From the NCBI RefSeq assembly GCF_021155775.2, contig NC_060236.1, positions 2,905,001 through 2,969,000 on the forward strand: DNA of 64,000 nucleotides, in the 5' to 3' direction. The stretch comes from Neodiprion pinetum (lineage: Eukaryota; Arthropoda; Insecta; Hymenoptera; Diprionidae). Positions 39,001-50,051 of this stretch are shown here, in pieces (within the stretch, counting starts at the first letter, position 1; each line of letters starts with the position of its first letter). The notes under the pieces were generated by a model that was given only the letters and a program-made list of their open reading frames with translations, was not told the origin of the DNA and searched no databases. The position numbers were made by a program, and so were the translations under genes.

Positions 39001-42000
39001 CTCGGTGGTATTCTAACGAAGTATCCACGCATAAAATACTAACGATTCCTCTTTGTACGCAAAGTTTACAATGTGGTATGCAATTAATCAAGAAATATAT
39101 CAGAATATTACTTCTGACAAATGTAGCATTGAAAAATTTCACCTTGTTTCGTCGTTGCAGAAAGATCATGTCTTTCTCGGTTGGCATTAATGTTTAATCT
39201 TTGCACCAATGACAGAGTAATTGTAATAAACGTGCTATTAAGGGTTTGTGGGGAGGTCGGGAATATATTAACATGCTTTGATAATTAGTATAAGTTTTAT
39301 TGATTATTCATTACTCTTACATCTTATCGTTAGTAGAGCTTCCTGCGATACTTATTGTCAGTGATACATCGGTTTCGCAATATTAATTCAACGAATAAAG
39401 ATATGGATGAATGTATGGTAATACTATCGATCAGGGAATGTTGGAAGTCAATGAATCGTAGATAACATTCAGTGACCGGGATATTACCTTTTGAAACATT
39501 TTATGTGACTTATTTCAAAAACAACCATGATGAAAATATTCTATGTGCTTTACAGAAGGTGAACAAGGCTCTTGGGAAAGTGGATTGTCTTACGAGTGCC
39601 GGTCGTTACTATTCAAGGCCCTGCACAATTTGATCGAACGTTGCTTACTTTCTCGTGATTTTGTTCGTCTTGGCAAGTGGTTTGTCCAGCCTTACGATGG
39701 TTTTGAAAAACATCGCTGCAACAGGTATTAGATATTTGCCAAAAGTATATAAGATCATAAATTTGGTAATTTGACGTATTACTTCATTATCAATGTGCTG
39801 ATCTAACGTTTTTCATAACTTTACAGCAGTCACTTGTCGTTCTCCTTCGCATTTTTTGTCCATGGAGAAAGCACGGTATGTGCAAGTGTGGACGTCAGGC
39901 AACATCCAGCGGTACGATACCTTACCAGGACTTGTCTTCAACGTACTCAAACTGCTCAATCTGCCGTCAAGGGTGAGAATAACTTGTGATATAAAACTTT
40001 TGACGCAAACTAAATCAAAGATTGAAGGAGTTGAAACAGAACTTTGGTTCCGATTTATAAGACTATGTTGTTCGCTGCAGTGATCCTAGCGCCATACGGA
40101 CTTGCTGGGACCTTGACTGGTCAAGTTGGCAGAGTCGATAGTCAACTTCTAGAGGAATGGAGACATTTTTATCCCATAAATGGTGCATCCACGGAATCAG
40201 GACTACCGCCATTGGTCGAAGTTTTGGTTGGAGGAGTTCGTATGCGCTATCCTTCTTGCTACGTTCTCGTTACCGACATGGACGATGTACCGACTGATGC
40301 TCCTCTCTCGCCACCGAGTAGCCCAGCCAATTACGAGCACCCTCTTTCGACACAGAGGGACTTGAAAGCAGCCAGTGAACTTCCGGAGAGGGTGTGGGCG
40401 GAGTGTACGCTAAACTCCCCCATGCCTACACCTAAAAGTATCGATTCTTCACCGGAACCTGGCACATGGACCTTTGCCGATGCCACGAAAAAGTCTTCCT
40501 GTAGCTGCTCCAAGTAAGAACGTTGAAAACACTCATTAAACACTTCTTTAGAACATTGAAATATTTGAGTTATAAATCTGCAAAACTTGATAAGAGCTGC
40601 GCAGATTTATGCCGTTCTGTTTTTTTGTCGGCGGAAGGACAGAAGTCTTCAAAATTACGCAGGAAGGTCTTCTCCGCTAATATCATACATGAAATTTTTA
40701 ATGAAATCTTGGTCGCGCTGAAATTATAAACCATTATTTGTAAATGGTAATATTTAAAAATTACTGTGCGCCGACACAGAAATATGCAACGAATGACATT
40801 GTTAGCATTACACTTTACAAAATGAAAAAAATTCAACTTAGGATCTGACTGATGTGAAATTTCCCTTGAAGCGATACTAAGCACTTTAAGTTTTGCTCAA
40901 TTTTCACAACATGAACACAGATCCTAGATTGAAAGTAGTCTTGTATAATTTCCTAGAGGCATGAATGAGTATACTGTAGCGTTTTATCATATTCCAGCAT
41001 CTGTATCAATTGCTGTAAGCTAAGCTTTCTTCGGATGGTATTTTTATTAATCACTTAGCTTACTGCAAGTGATAAATAGACACCATCTAATACGATTATT
41101 AGATGCAATGTAATTCAGTATATCTGTAGGCTGCTGTAGTCATATACCCCAATTGACTTACCCATGATAACAGTATTAGAATTTTTGATGGTCTACGTTC
41201 TGCATGAGACATAAAATTAGGGTATATTTTGGTACTGTAAGAAGTTGACATAGGTAACAGGAATAAACAGATGATTATTACTGTATCGATAGTAGATCTT
41301 TTATGGCTGTCACAATGTGTGCATGTAAGTCCAGGTAACGATGGTGGCTCAAACGTGTCACACTTGGTATTTGTATTTTTGGTAGTTATATATTACCCCC
41401 TCTTTCTCTTAATCTTTGAATCTCATGAACCATCGAAAGGTAAGAATTCTGAAGTTGTGTCGTCAATTTGCCTAATACTTTACCAATATTGAAGAACAAA
41501 AAGGACTGTCTTACATCACGAGGTACAAATATATATATTTGCAATCGAGTCAGCATTAGCGAAATATTTCTCAAAAATTTTTTTACTGTGTACTCATTCT
41601 TCGAGGTATAAATTGTCGCAATCGTCGGGAGGTCTCAAAGCGTGTCTACATAACAAATCGGGTTAAAGCCAAGCCGCTTTGAGCACCTCTACGATAGATG
41701 CAAGAAGAAGATTGAATGAATATTGGCAAGGGTAATATCGGTCGCTAAAAACCAAAGTGGTTACAGGTGTGCGACCCCCGGGGGTTGGAAGAGTCTGGCA
41801 TCCTCCACCCAGTTTCATAGGGAGAAATTAGATAAAGGTGGACGGAGGGTAGTGCCGTTCCACAGACGCTCCGCGACTCAGTGGGATGCTCCTCCCCCTC
41901 CCCCTGCCAATGCCCCCAGGTGGGTAACGTCTACCCCCGACAATAAGATGTATCATCTTTCACCTCACGTCCATATTTATCGCAAAAATAATCATCTACT

Positions 42001-45000
42001 GCCCAAATACTTACAATCTGCATCTAATTGAACTTTTACTATTATACTACGCTGGTTAGATATTAATACGTACTTTCAATACAATAACCATGCACCGAGG
42101 TGATGAGACACTCCATTCCTATGCATTGCTAATATCATAGCATGTAATCAGTTGAAACGAATACATTACACTAATTTTGATGATAAATTTACATGAGATT
42201 CTCTCTTCTTATTCTTTCTTTTTCAAAGAGGTTCGGTCTTAACGTGTCAATGATAATACTTTGTCTTAAACATGTTGAAATACAAGCAATTAACAGTAAA
42301 AAAAGTAACAAGCAAGTCATTTTATCTTCTCTGGTAATTCAAAGTGATATTTTTTCTTCGAGCATCATATTTTAACAGGTATAATTCGGATATTCTTGAC
42401 ATATATTGTAGAAATTTTATGTAGACGCTTGTTTACCATTTTTCAAACAGATTCTTGTTCATCCTTTAGCTTTTGTTGTGAAAAATTTTGCATTATTTGG
42501 AAATATAGAAGTAAACTTCTGTGTGCGTATGTTTGTACTTGTATTCTAGTACTTGTAAAGTTTATGGAATATGTTAACATTTTTCATTACTAACGCAGAG
42601 TAAACATTGTTACACCAATGCCTATTTACGCTTGAATTCATCATTCGTTTATTCACATTGACACTAATGCTGCTCACTTTTCTCATGTAATTTTCTCCTT
42701 CCTCAGGCTAATGCGTTTTAAATTATATCACGCATGTTCAATGTCGGTATGTTTACAATCACATCGATAGGTTCGCACGCTTGCATCAGATCAAAACTTG
42801 GCATCATGGTACTTTATATAAATGAAATAATAAAACGCATCTTTCCTGCCGCCGTTTTCCCTATATTCCAAAGTAATTGTATGAATTCAAATCCATACAG
42901 ATTGTTACTGAATCGTACCGAGGCTCCAAGTACACCACCTGGAGGACCCCCTTCCTACCCAAGGGGACCTCCGACAGGAGGAGATTGTCTGCCTGTTCCA
43001 TCGGTTGGCTCTCCTGGCTCTCCGGCACCCTCTCCGCTTCCAACGCCCCATTCTGAGCCAGCTTCTGTTCCACCAGCAGATCCGACGATGCCCACTCTCA
43101 GTCCGCAGCCACCCCCCAGCCAGCCAAACGCTGCTCCGCCTATGACTCCGCCACAGGGTCCAAAGTCGGCCTCGTCCACTTGCAACCAGGTTTTCAGCCC
43201 CGTCCCTGGTCCAACATTGAAAAGACCAATCCTGGCATCCAGAGAATACGAAGGTGCTCTGCTAGAAGATGAACAACCTCTTTCTTGGCTTTACGACTAT
43301 TCGACGCAAGAGGCATGGCTCAATCATCCTGTAAAGAGATTTAAAGGTTCAGCATCTGGAGTTGCGAATTTGAGAGGGGTCAACTTATATCCGCCCTTGA
43401 ATCAGCAACAACAACAGTCGCAAGCTCCTAAACTCGAGATTAAACAGGAACCAAACGCAGCTCCGGTTAGATATACTGCTGTTACTTGTTAATAATTTTT
43501 TTACGATAACGCCTTCGCTTGACATTTATGTATGATCGATAACTATTTTTTTAAAGGGTGAATGCGTTGGAGGAAGAACAGACCCTTATGAGTTTGACGC
43601 AGCAGGAGAAGAGAACGGAACTGGAGTCGACGGGCTCAGAAGACCTAGAGAAGATCCTCCAAAACCTGGGTCTTTATTTACCAGCGAGGGTCTCCAAGCA
43701 TCGTATAAAGATCTTGATCAGATTTTCGACAATTCTGATCCCGATACTTCTAGCGATGAGACTGTATGTATTTAGAAGCTATTGCTCTTTTTATTGTCTT
43801 GAGTATTATGCAAAGTGAAATTTCCTTTAGTTTTTCTGTTCGATATTGTGCAATGTATTGTGCGTTTTCTCAATCCATTGTTTTGCCCGATTTTTCATTT
43901 CCACGAGATATTTTCGTTTATGAAAATTTTCGGTTTTTTAGTTACACAAACGTAAAATGCATCCTCGTTTAGATAAGTTTCGTTCAATGAAGCGAAAACC
44001 CTATATTAGCAACTACAATTGATCGCAATATCTTGGGTAATATGTGCGAATTGCAAAATTTTACTTTCGTACAAATACGGAACGACGTGATAATGACTTA
44101 AGATATTTAAATTGCATGAAATTGAATCGCGGTAATTGATTCATTATGATTTTTGTTAGAATAGAGGAACGATGAATAAGAAATATTTTTAAATTACTTC
44201 ATAACTTTCACATTGTCAGCAAACGCGTCTAAAGCGGAAGGTAACTTTTGCAAAATATTCCAGAATTACTGCAATGGAGTGAGATTTGTTAATCTGATTG
44301 TAATTTTCTTATCAAAGAACTTGAACCAGCTTCAAGTACAAACGCCACCGGGATCAAACAAGTCTGGAGGTCTCCATGAAGAGACCAGGCTTGATGGAGT
44401 CAACAAACACAACAGCCGAGGCGTTGGTGTACTTCGACCCGAAGAGTTGTCGAAGATGTTTCCAACTCCACCTTCCCTGGAGCACAACCCTGTCGCTTCA
44501 CCGTGTCAGCTCAGCGACCCTCCAATGGATCAAACGGAGTTATCGACGAACCAACGGTCGCTCAGGCATCAGCCGGACATTTATCCAAACATGGGATCAC
44601 CCGCCGAAGAGTCAATTGACGATTGGTCATACGTTTTTAAACCTGCTCCAATTTGCAAACTTGTGGGCTCTTCGAAATACGCTCCGCTGACTAATTTACC
44701 AAGTCAGTCGCTTCCGCCGGTTTCTCTTCCATCGCACTGCGTCTACAGACCGTCGTGGCAATGCAATCCAGTGACAAATAGTAACCCCGATAAAATTCTT
44801 CCACCTACTAGACCTGGGTCGGTCCAACAACAACCTTGTCCACCAAGTCCCGCGCCTCTCGGAACTCCGTATAGGGCGGCCACTTTATCCGGAAGGCCTC
44901 CGCCCCCTCCATATGATCAGCCAAGTCCGGCAACGTCGACTACATCTTCTTATTTGAACAAGAATTTGAACAGCATCGAGGCTGATACTCCCGGGCCTAT

Positions 45001-48000
45001 CAGGGCTCCAGAATCAAATTCATTGGTAGTTAATATTTTGCTCGGAGATACAGCACTGAATATATTTCGAGATCACAATTTCGACAGCTGCAGCCTCTGT
45101 GTTTGCAATGCCGGGCCCAAGGTCGTCGGTAATATAAAGGGGGCCGATGCTGGAATCTACTTGGCTGGATCTTGGGGAACGGGAGGAGCTCAATTCCAAG
45201 ACGACGATCAAATACGATGCAATTGCGGATTTAGCGCGGTTGTCAATCGTCGTCTTGCTCATCGGGCGGGCTTATTTTACGAGGACGAGATGGAGATCAC
45301 CGGCATAGCCGAGGATCCATCTGAGAAAAAGAAGGGCTCCTTGGTAGGGGTTGCCTGTGGGGGTGGGAAGGCACCGCCGGAAGGCTTGGATTTGATACCT
45401 CCGAACGTACTTGAACTACTCAGAGAACAGTGCTTGATAGTTCAAAGTTCGGCTAGTAGCTTGAATAGAGCAGCCAAGATATACGCGGGTATAAAAAATT
45501 ACTCGTCGCTCATTCCCACAGTGAATACTTTGGAGTTCAACGACGGCAACGAAGTGTCACTGGCTGCTTTAGACCAAGGAAAAATTGACAGTACACCAAA
45601 CGAGAAAACCAATCGTGTTAACGGTGTGCATAGATGGGTATTTCTACGAGCTCGAGGGCCTCAGTGCAGCGGGGACATCGTTCGTGTTATGAGGTCTCTT
45701 CAGCCGTTGTTGCAGGAGGCTGTACAACGAAAATGTACCACCAGAATGTGGGAGGCCCCTTACACTGTTGCTGGTCCTCTGACTTGGCGACAATTCCATC
45801 GTTTGGCTGGCCGAGGTACTGACGACAGGTGCGAACCTCAACCAATCCCTGCCCTCGTCGTCGGCTATGACAGAGACTGGCTCTCTTTATCCCCATATGC
45901 TCTTAGCTACTGGGAAAAACTATTACTGGAACCCTATGCGGGTCCCAGAGATGTCGCCTATGTCGTTGTCGCACCTGACAGTGAACCGGTCATTACAAAA
46001 GTCAGATCGTTCTTCAAGGAACTATCTACTACTTATGAGGTAATCATGGTCGAAGTGCTGAACTGTAAATTCTTCTGCAAAGATTTTTTTCTCTATACAT
46101 TTGTAGACAATTGCACAAAGAAGTACGGCTTAACCACAACTGAAACCTGCTACTACTAATGTCATTTTTGTAACTACTATTCTAGATATGCAGATTGGGT
46201 AGACATACTCCGATATCGAAAGTGGTGCGTGACGGTATCCTTCGCGTTGGTAAAGTAACCGCTCAAAAATTGACCAAACAGCCGATTGATGAATGGTTTA
46301 AATTGCTGGGCGAGAATCAAATCGGAGAATTGCTAAGGCTCTATGCACACGTCTGCAACTATAGACTAGCTCCATACCTGACCCAGGTTATTCAAGACAG
46401 GAGTTTATTAGAGCCTGGGGATTCGCCGAGCAAACAGCAACAGCCACCGCCTGCTCCAACTCCTGAAACAACGCCGGCAACTCCTGACAGCTCAACGCCA
46501 AAGCCAGAACCTACAGGTATTTACCGCAGGAAGTTTTCAATTTTAAACAGATATTGTTATCCATTGGTGTTGGTGTCCGTGTCCACAGACCTTTGCTTGT
46601 TTTATTTTTTGCCAGGAATTGAGTTATAGCATCGAGAAACAATTGATTGTCGTGTTACAGAAGGTGAAAATGTTAGGAGCGAAACACCGTTATCTAATAC
46701 GACACCAAACGCTGGATCTGGAACAGGCAACACTACACCTGTGTCCATTAATACAAATAGTAATGTAACGACGACTGTGGGCCCTGATGAGGAGGAGGTG
46801 GAACCACCCGCAGTAGTCGTATATTTAGTTGAACCGTTTTCACTTGGTGGAGCTGAAGATCCTGATCGTCGGAGGCTTGCTATCTTGGCGTTGCTGCGTG
46901 CTTATTCTGCCGCTGTTAACAGCATGCCGGAAAATATCAGATCTAACATCAACGTTCAGGTGAATATCGTTTTCCCCTTAACTGAATTTTCAATTTGATT
47001 TTCTTGTGAATCGTTCATTATAACCCTTTTGAGCACTGGCTTATGAATTTTTCTATGTTTCCAGTTGATTTCCCTAGAAAGCATAATGGAATTAGGAAGA
47101 GCAAGAGAAAGGCGGAGAGCTCAGGATGAGATGAGGTCACTGGCTCTGAACGTATTTTTGCAAGGTCGACGACTTCTCAATCATAATTCAACAGTCAAAA
47201 GTCTTACCGGTTTTGGTACCGCCGCGGCTGCCGATATCTTTCTCAAAAGCAAAGACGTAAGAATACCTTTTTATACTTTACAACAGGCGCAAGTCCAAGC
47301 AATGATGATACTTATTATGACCTAAATGTTTGAACTCTGTATACCTAAAACAGGAACGGAATAAAGCTCCGTATCGGCTGTACGCTCCGGCGTACGTCTT
47401 GGCGCCATTGCGCGGGAAAAGCGAGGCTCCCGAATCGTTCGGGATGGCGGGACCAGAGGAATGTGCGGTGCTTTACTTGAGTTACTGTTTAAGCGAAGAC
47501 CAAGCCTGGTTACTGGCCGTTGCTACAGACGATCGAGGTGAAATCTTCGAGACTGCGACAATAAATGTTGACGTACCGAACAGAAGACGCAGAAAGAGAG
47601 CATCGGCTAGACGTGTCGGTCTTCAGAAGTTGATGGACTTTATTCTCGGTGTTATGTCGCAAGGGGTAGGTCGAAAAGCGTTATTAAATACTGTAAAAAA
47701 TTTCTTCCCAATGTATCTATTTATAGAGTAAAAACGTTGAAATTAATTTTATTCTGTTTAATTTACATTCAGGTCCAGCCTTGGAGATTGGTAGTCGGTC
47801 GGGTGGGTCGTATCGGCCATGGTGAACTGAAAGGCTGGAGTTGGCTTCTGTCTCGCAAAGCGCTTCTCAAGGCGTCAAAACATTTGAAAGAAATTTGTGG
47901 TCAGTGTAGTCTTATGTACCCAGGGGCGGCACCTTGTGTACTGAGCGCATGTCTGGTATCTCTAGAACCAGACTCGACACTTCGGCTGATGGCCGACCAA

Positions 48001-50051
48001 TTTACCCCGGACGAAAGATTTAGTCAAGCCTCTGTTAACTGCCAGCTGTCCACGCCACAGGACGTCACGTGTACTCATATTCTCGTCTTTCCGACTTCAG
48101 CTACCACGCAGGTACGCTATACACTTTCACTTTGATGTTCATGATTCATGCACTGATGGATTCGACTGCTATTGGCAGAAAATGAATCTCTTGGAGTTCA
48201 AAGCTACATGTTATATTGGCATTTCTCACCTGCGTCTTTGTAACTTTGTGATTGATATTACAGTCTTCGCAAACTGCTTTCCAAGAGCAACACATTAACG
48301 GACCATATCTTGGGGACGATGAATTGTTTTCGGTACTTGACGACGATATGCCGGAAGGGATGGAAGGTATGGGAGACTTTAACGATATATTCAACGTTTG
48401 GCCAGAGGCAGGTGCCGGAGGAGGACAGAGTCCTGGAGCAAGTCCACATCGACAAGAGGGCTCACCCTTAGGTGGTGAAGGCGGAGGTTCAGGCCTCGGA
48501 AATCACGACGGCCCCGGGAGCCCTTTCCCTTGCAACAATACTCCCAGGGCAAGTATTTTGCCTGACGGGTACTTGTTAAATTCCAGAAACATGACGAATA
48601 TAATGCAGCAATGAATATGATTAACATTCTTTCTTCATTCCACAGACGGCGGTAAATGACCAGGCCGAAGAGGTCGGAACGCTTTTGCAGCAGCCGTTAG
48701 CTCTTGGGTATTTGGTATCCACAGCACCTACTGGACGTATGCCCTCCTGGTTTTGGTCAGCATGCCCTCACCTCGACGGTGTTTGTCCCGTCTTCCTTAA
48801 GAATGCTTTGCACCTGCACAGCCCCGCTATTCAGCAGAACAGTGACGATCTTTTGCAGCAGCAGAGCGCACTCACTGCGCATCCCCTCGATTCTCAATAT
48901 ACCACTGATGTGCTTAGGTCAGTAATATTTATTAGTATTATCTGAATATTTATTCATTTATTCAACTTTAAAGTAAAGTTGCATTGGAAAGTAAAATTAC
49001 AAAAGTAACCCTGTCAAGATAAACAGGATTATCTGTTCGCAGGCCTATTAACGTTAAGTTCTAAAATTTAATACTATAGTATTAGTTCATTATATTGCAA
49101 TAAATCTTTTTCAAACTCGTGCAATCATGCATCACAGAACAAAGAAGAATCACAACAAAAACTAATAAAAAAGAATACGATGCGTGCCAATTTTAAAAGT
49201 TCTTAGTAATGTCTAGACTTTTGAGATCAGGATCCATAGTCGGCGGTTCATTGCAAACCTCAATTGTCTTTATATAGCTTTTTTTCTTCCCAATCGCTTT
49301 GGAAAACTTTGGTGGTATTATAATTTTGTCCGTGTTTTACTTTTTGAGTTTTCGTATTATTTGATAAGATCAATATAGTGGTATATTAGACTTTCATACG
49401 CGAAAAGTTTACGTAGGTTTAATGGATTGTCTTAATAGAACTTGTACATCAGTTTCAAGAACAACGCTCAGATTGGGAAATAACGATTTTTTCTTAATGT
49501 CTGTAAATTTTCAGATTTTGGATTTAATACAGAAGTTTGTTTTAATATCTTAGAAATTCGTACATCAATTCCAACTATTTGAATTATTTTTATCTGCATA
49601 AAAGTAATACATTAGAAATATACTGTCTAGGTAAGATGAAATGCTCGTCGTAGTTTATAGTATAACTAGATCCAAGTGATATGAGATATAAACATTATTA
49701 GCGTTTAGAAAACTATCGTTGAATTGAATTTGTTAATGCTACCGGACGTGTCGGAGATTTTAACTGCTCACCATATGTATAAAAGTCCTTGTGGATCATC
49801 GATATTATGGATAACTGAAATCAGTCTGGTTCCATGACGATATAAATATTTGAAAATATTTGCTATGCCAATATTTTTTAAACTTTTCTTATCGTACAAT
49901 CATATCGAATGATTACAGGTATGTGCTGGAAGGATACAACGCATTGTCCTGGCTCGCGGTGGATGCCAATACAAAAGACCGGCTATCCTGTTTGCCGGTC
50001 CATGTCCAGGCACTCATGCAGCTCTACCATGCAGCGGCAGCCCTCGTCTGA
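21898..50051 (+). CDS. MED13: Mediator complex subunit 13 (skuld), CDK8 module
   Basis: Exons: 21898-21966, 29546-29879, 39556-39724, 39827-39972, 40081-40513, 41767-41919, 42901-43465 (or 43480), 43557-43763, 44220-44240 (candidate microexon), 44330-46039, 46186-46516, 46661-46959, 47065-47256, 47354-47665, 47773-48111, 48264-48548, 48646-48917, 49919-50051. Total about 1989 codons (human MED13 is 2174). Matches include NGASLEDCHTNFF, GIKWRKLVW, SFSRCLASDILCVWRR, KELWIFWYGEEP, GLSYECRSLLFKALHNLIER, VRLGKWFVQPY, LAGTLTGQ, MFPTPPSLEHNP, CNFDSC-type FDSCSLCVCN, GPLTWRQFHRLAGRG, LEPYAGPRDVAYVVV, NIDVP-type NVDVPNRRRRKRASAR, GRIGHGELKGWSWLLSR, CTHILVFPTSA, LLQQPLALGYLVSTA, PSWFWSACPHL and a final YNALSWLAVDA. 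MED13 links the CDK8 kinase module to core Mediator and so gates transcription. Intron 1 and intron 2 span about 7.6 and 9.7 kb. AATAAA at 50552 is the likely polyadenylation signal. Confidence 0.95.
22804..22829. repeat. (GCA)n microsatellite
   Basis: Imperfect GCA/CAG triplets within MED13 intron 1; the last units become CAACAGCAA. Confidence 0.9.
23350..23368. repeat. (TA)n microsatellite
   Basis: Dinucleotide run in MED13 intron 1, followed by CATA/CGTA tetranucleotide-like sequence. Confidence 0.9.
23656..23752. repeat. (TAC)n microsatellite, about 100 bp
   Basis: Long imperfect TAC/ACT triplet tract with TAT and CAC interruptions in MED13 intron 1. It creates poly-Tyr, poly-Thr and poly-Leu frames that are not genes. 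Confidence 0.95.
24160..24233. repeat. (AG)n followed by (GATA)n microsatellite
   Basis: A pure AG run of about 33 bp passes, after a short CTG spacer, into GATA/TAGA tetranucleotides. Confidence 0.9.
25183..25219. repeat. (TGC)n/(TTG)n compound microsatellite
   Basis: TGC triplets become TTG triplets within MED13 intron 1. Confidence 0.85.
26268..26300. repeat. (CGG)n microsatellite
   Basis: About eleven uninterrupted GGC/CGG units, 33 bp, in MED13 intron 1. An impure GAT/GAC-type tract precedes it (26238-26262). Confidence 0.95.
26484..26508. repeat. (GAC)n microsatellite
   Basis: Eight GAC units in MED13 intron 1, about 180 bp after the CGG tract. Confidence 0.9.
27491..27546. repeat. 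(AT)n microsatellite
   Basis: AT dinucleotide run of about 50 bp, ending in AGATATA units. Confidence 0.95.
27669..27932. mobile_element. Inverted-repeat element, copy 1 (MITE-like)
   Basis: The left end starts TGAGACTGAAGTTGGCAACG. The right end, read as reverse complement, starts TGAGGCACGAAGTTAGTGAC. The roughly 264-bp interior is AT-rich and non-coding. Size, terminal inverted repeats and lack of an ORF fit a non-autonomous DNA transposon. Confidence 0.6.
27989..28158. mobile_element. Inverted-repeat element, copy 2 (MITE-like)
   Basis: The left end reads GAGGTTGAAGTTAGTAACG. The right end, as reverse complement, reads TGAGATTGAAGTCGGTAACG. It is about 170 bp long, only about 55 bp after copy 1 and in the same family. 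No coding capacity. Confidence 0.6.
28963..28986. repeat. (TG)n microsatellite
   Basis: Dinucleotide run in MED13 intron 1. Confidence 0.85.
29905..29928. repeat. (GT)n microsatellite
   Basis: It starts about 25 bp after the exon 2 donor of MED13, so it lies close to a splice site. Confidence 0.9.
31578..31637. repeat. (TA)n microsatellite, about 60 bp
   Basis: Uninterrupted AT dinucleotide run in MED13 intron 2. Confidence 0.95.
31956..31978. repeat. (GA)n microsatellite
   Basis: GA dinucleotide run in MED13 intron 2. Confidence 0.9.
32158..32180. repeat. (TA)n microsatellite
   Basis: TA run followed by a few CATA units in MED13 intron 2. Confidence 0.9.
32681..33053. mobile_element. Long inverted repeat (fold-back element), arms about 160 bp
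   Basis: The left arm (about 32681-32838) and the reverse complement of the right arm (about 33053-32892) align at roughly 90 percent or better by eye. They share the blocks TACACTTGGGG, GAGACGG, GTTACGTTGGCAACACAG, GCGCCACAGTCGGCCGA and CTCAATCTCAATAAACGTAA. The spacer is about 50 bp. Both arms therefore show the same peptide-like frames on opposite strands, which are artefacts. It fits a fold-back or long-TIR transposon remnant. Confidence 0.85.
33040..33080. repeat. (AC)n microsatellite
   Basis: About 20 AC units abutting the right end of the long hairpin. Confidence 0.95.
35206..35396. mobile_element. Inverted-repeat element, copy 3 (MITE-like)
   Basis: Left end TGAGGATGAAGTTAGTAACG; right end as reverse complement TGAGGCTGAAGTTAACGATA. 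About 191 bp long. Same terminal family as the copies at 27669, 27989 and 63108. Confidence 0.65.
36613..36820. mobile_element. Second inverted-repeat element family (MITE-like)
   Basis: The left end reads GGGCATTCCACGTCAAATTT and goes on to GCCATGTACCT. The right end, as reverse complement, reads GGGAATTCCACGTTAAATTA and goes on to CCCATGTACCT. About 34 bp of terminal inverted repeat with six or so mismatches bound a 208-bp element without coding capacity. A related end (GGGCATATTCCACGCCAA) lies at about 33699. Confidence 0.7.
37469..37513. repeat. (TTCTTCGTC)n minisatellite
   Basis: About four nine-base units plus flanking TTC triplets. Read on the minus strand it gives a Lys-Lys-Thr repeat, which I do not regard as coding. 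Confidence 0.85.
38126..38147. repeat. (CTAT)n microsatellite
   Basis: Tetranucleotide repeat in MED13 intron 2. Confidence 0.85.
38836..38864. repeat. (ATG)n microsatellite
   Basis: About nine GAT/ATG units in MED13 intron 2. Confidence 0.9.
44220..44240 (+). other. MED13: Candidate 21-nt MED13 microexon
   Basis: It is preceded by CATTGTCAG and followed by GTAACT, and is exactly 21 nt (seven codons, QTRLKRK). It keeps the phase between the exon ending at 43763 and the one starting at 44330. Skipping it also leaves an open frame, so it may be an alternative exon. Confidence 0.45.
48549..48645 (+). other. MED13: GC-AG intron in MED13
   Basis: The preceding exon must end in phase 0 after ACT CCC AGG, and the following bases are GCAAGT, the standard GC-type donor context. 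No GT in the neighbourhood gives the right phase. The acceptor is TTCCACAG. The intron is 97 nt, and its in-frame read-through meets a stop at 48612-48614. Confidence 0.8.

Larger units (their letters stand above)
29880..39555 (+). other. MED13 intron 2 (about 9.7 kb)
   Basis: The intron runs from a GTGAGT donor to a TTTACAG acceptor. It contains the long hairpin, two inverted-repeat elements and many microsatellites listed separately. A solo end of the TGAAGTTGGTAAC family lies at about 30631-30655. The region 37300-38060 is richer in C and G and may be a regulatory segment, but no coding exon could be supported. Confidence 0.7.
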
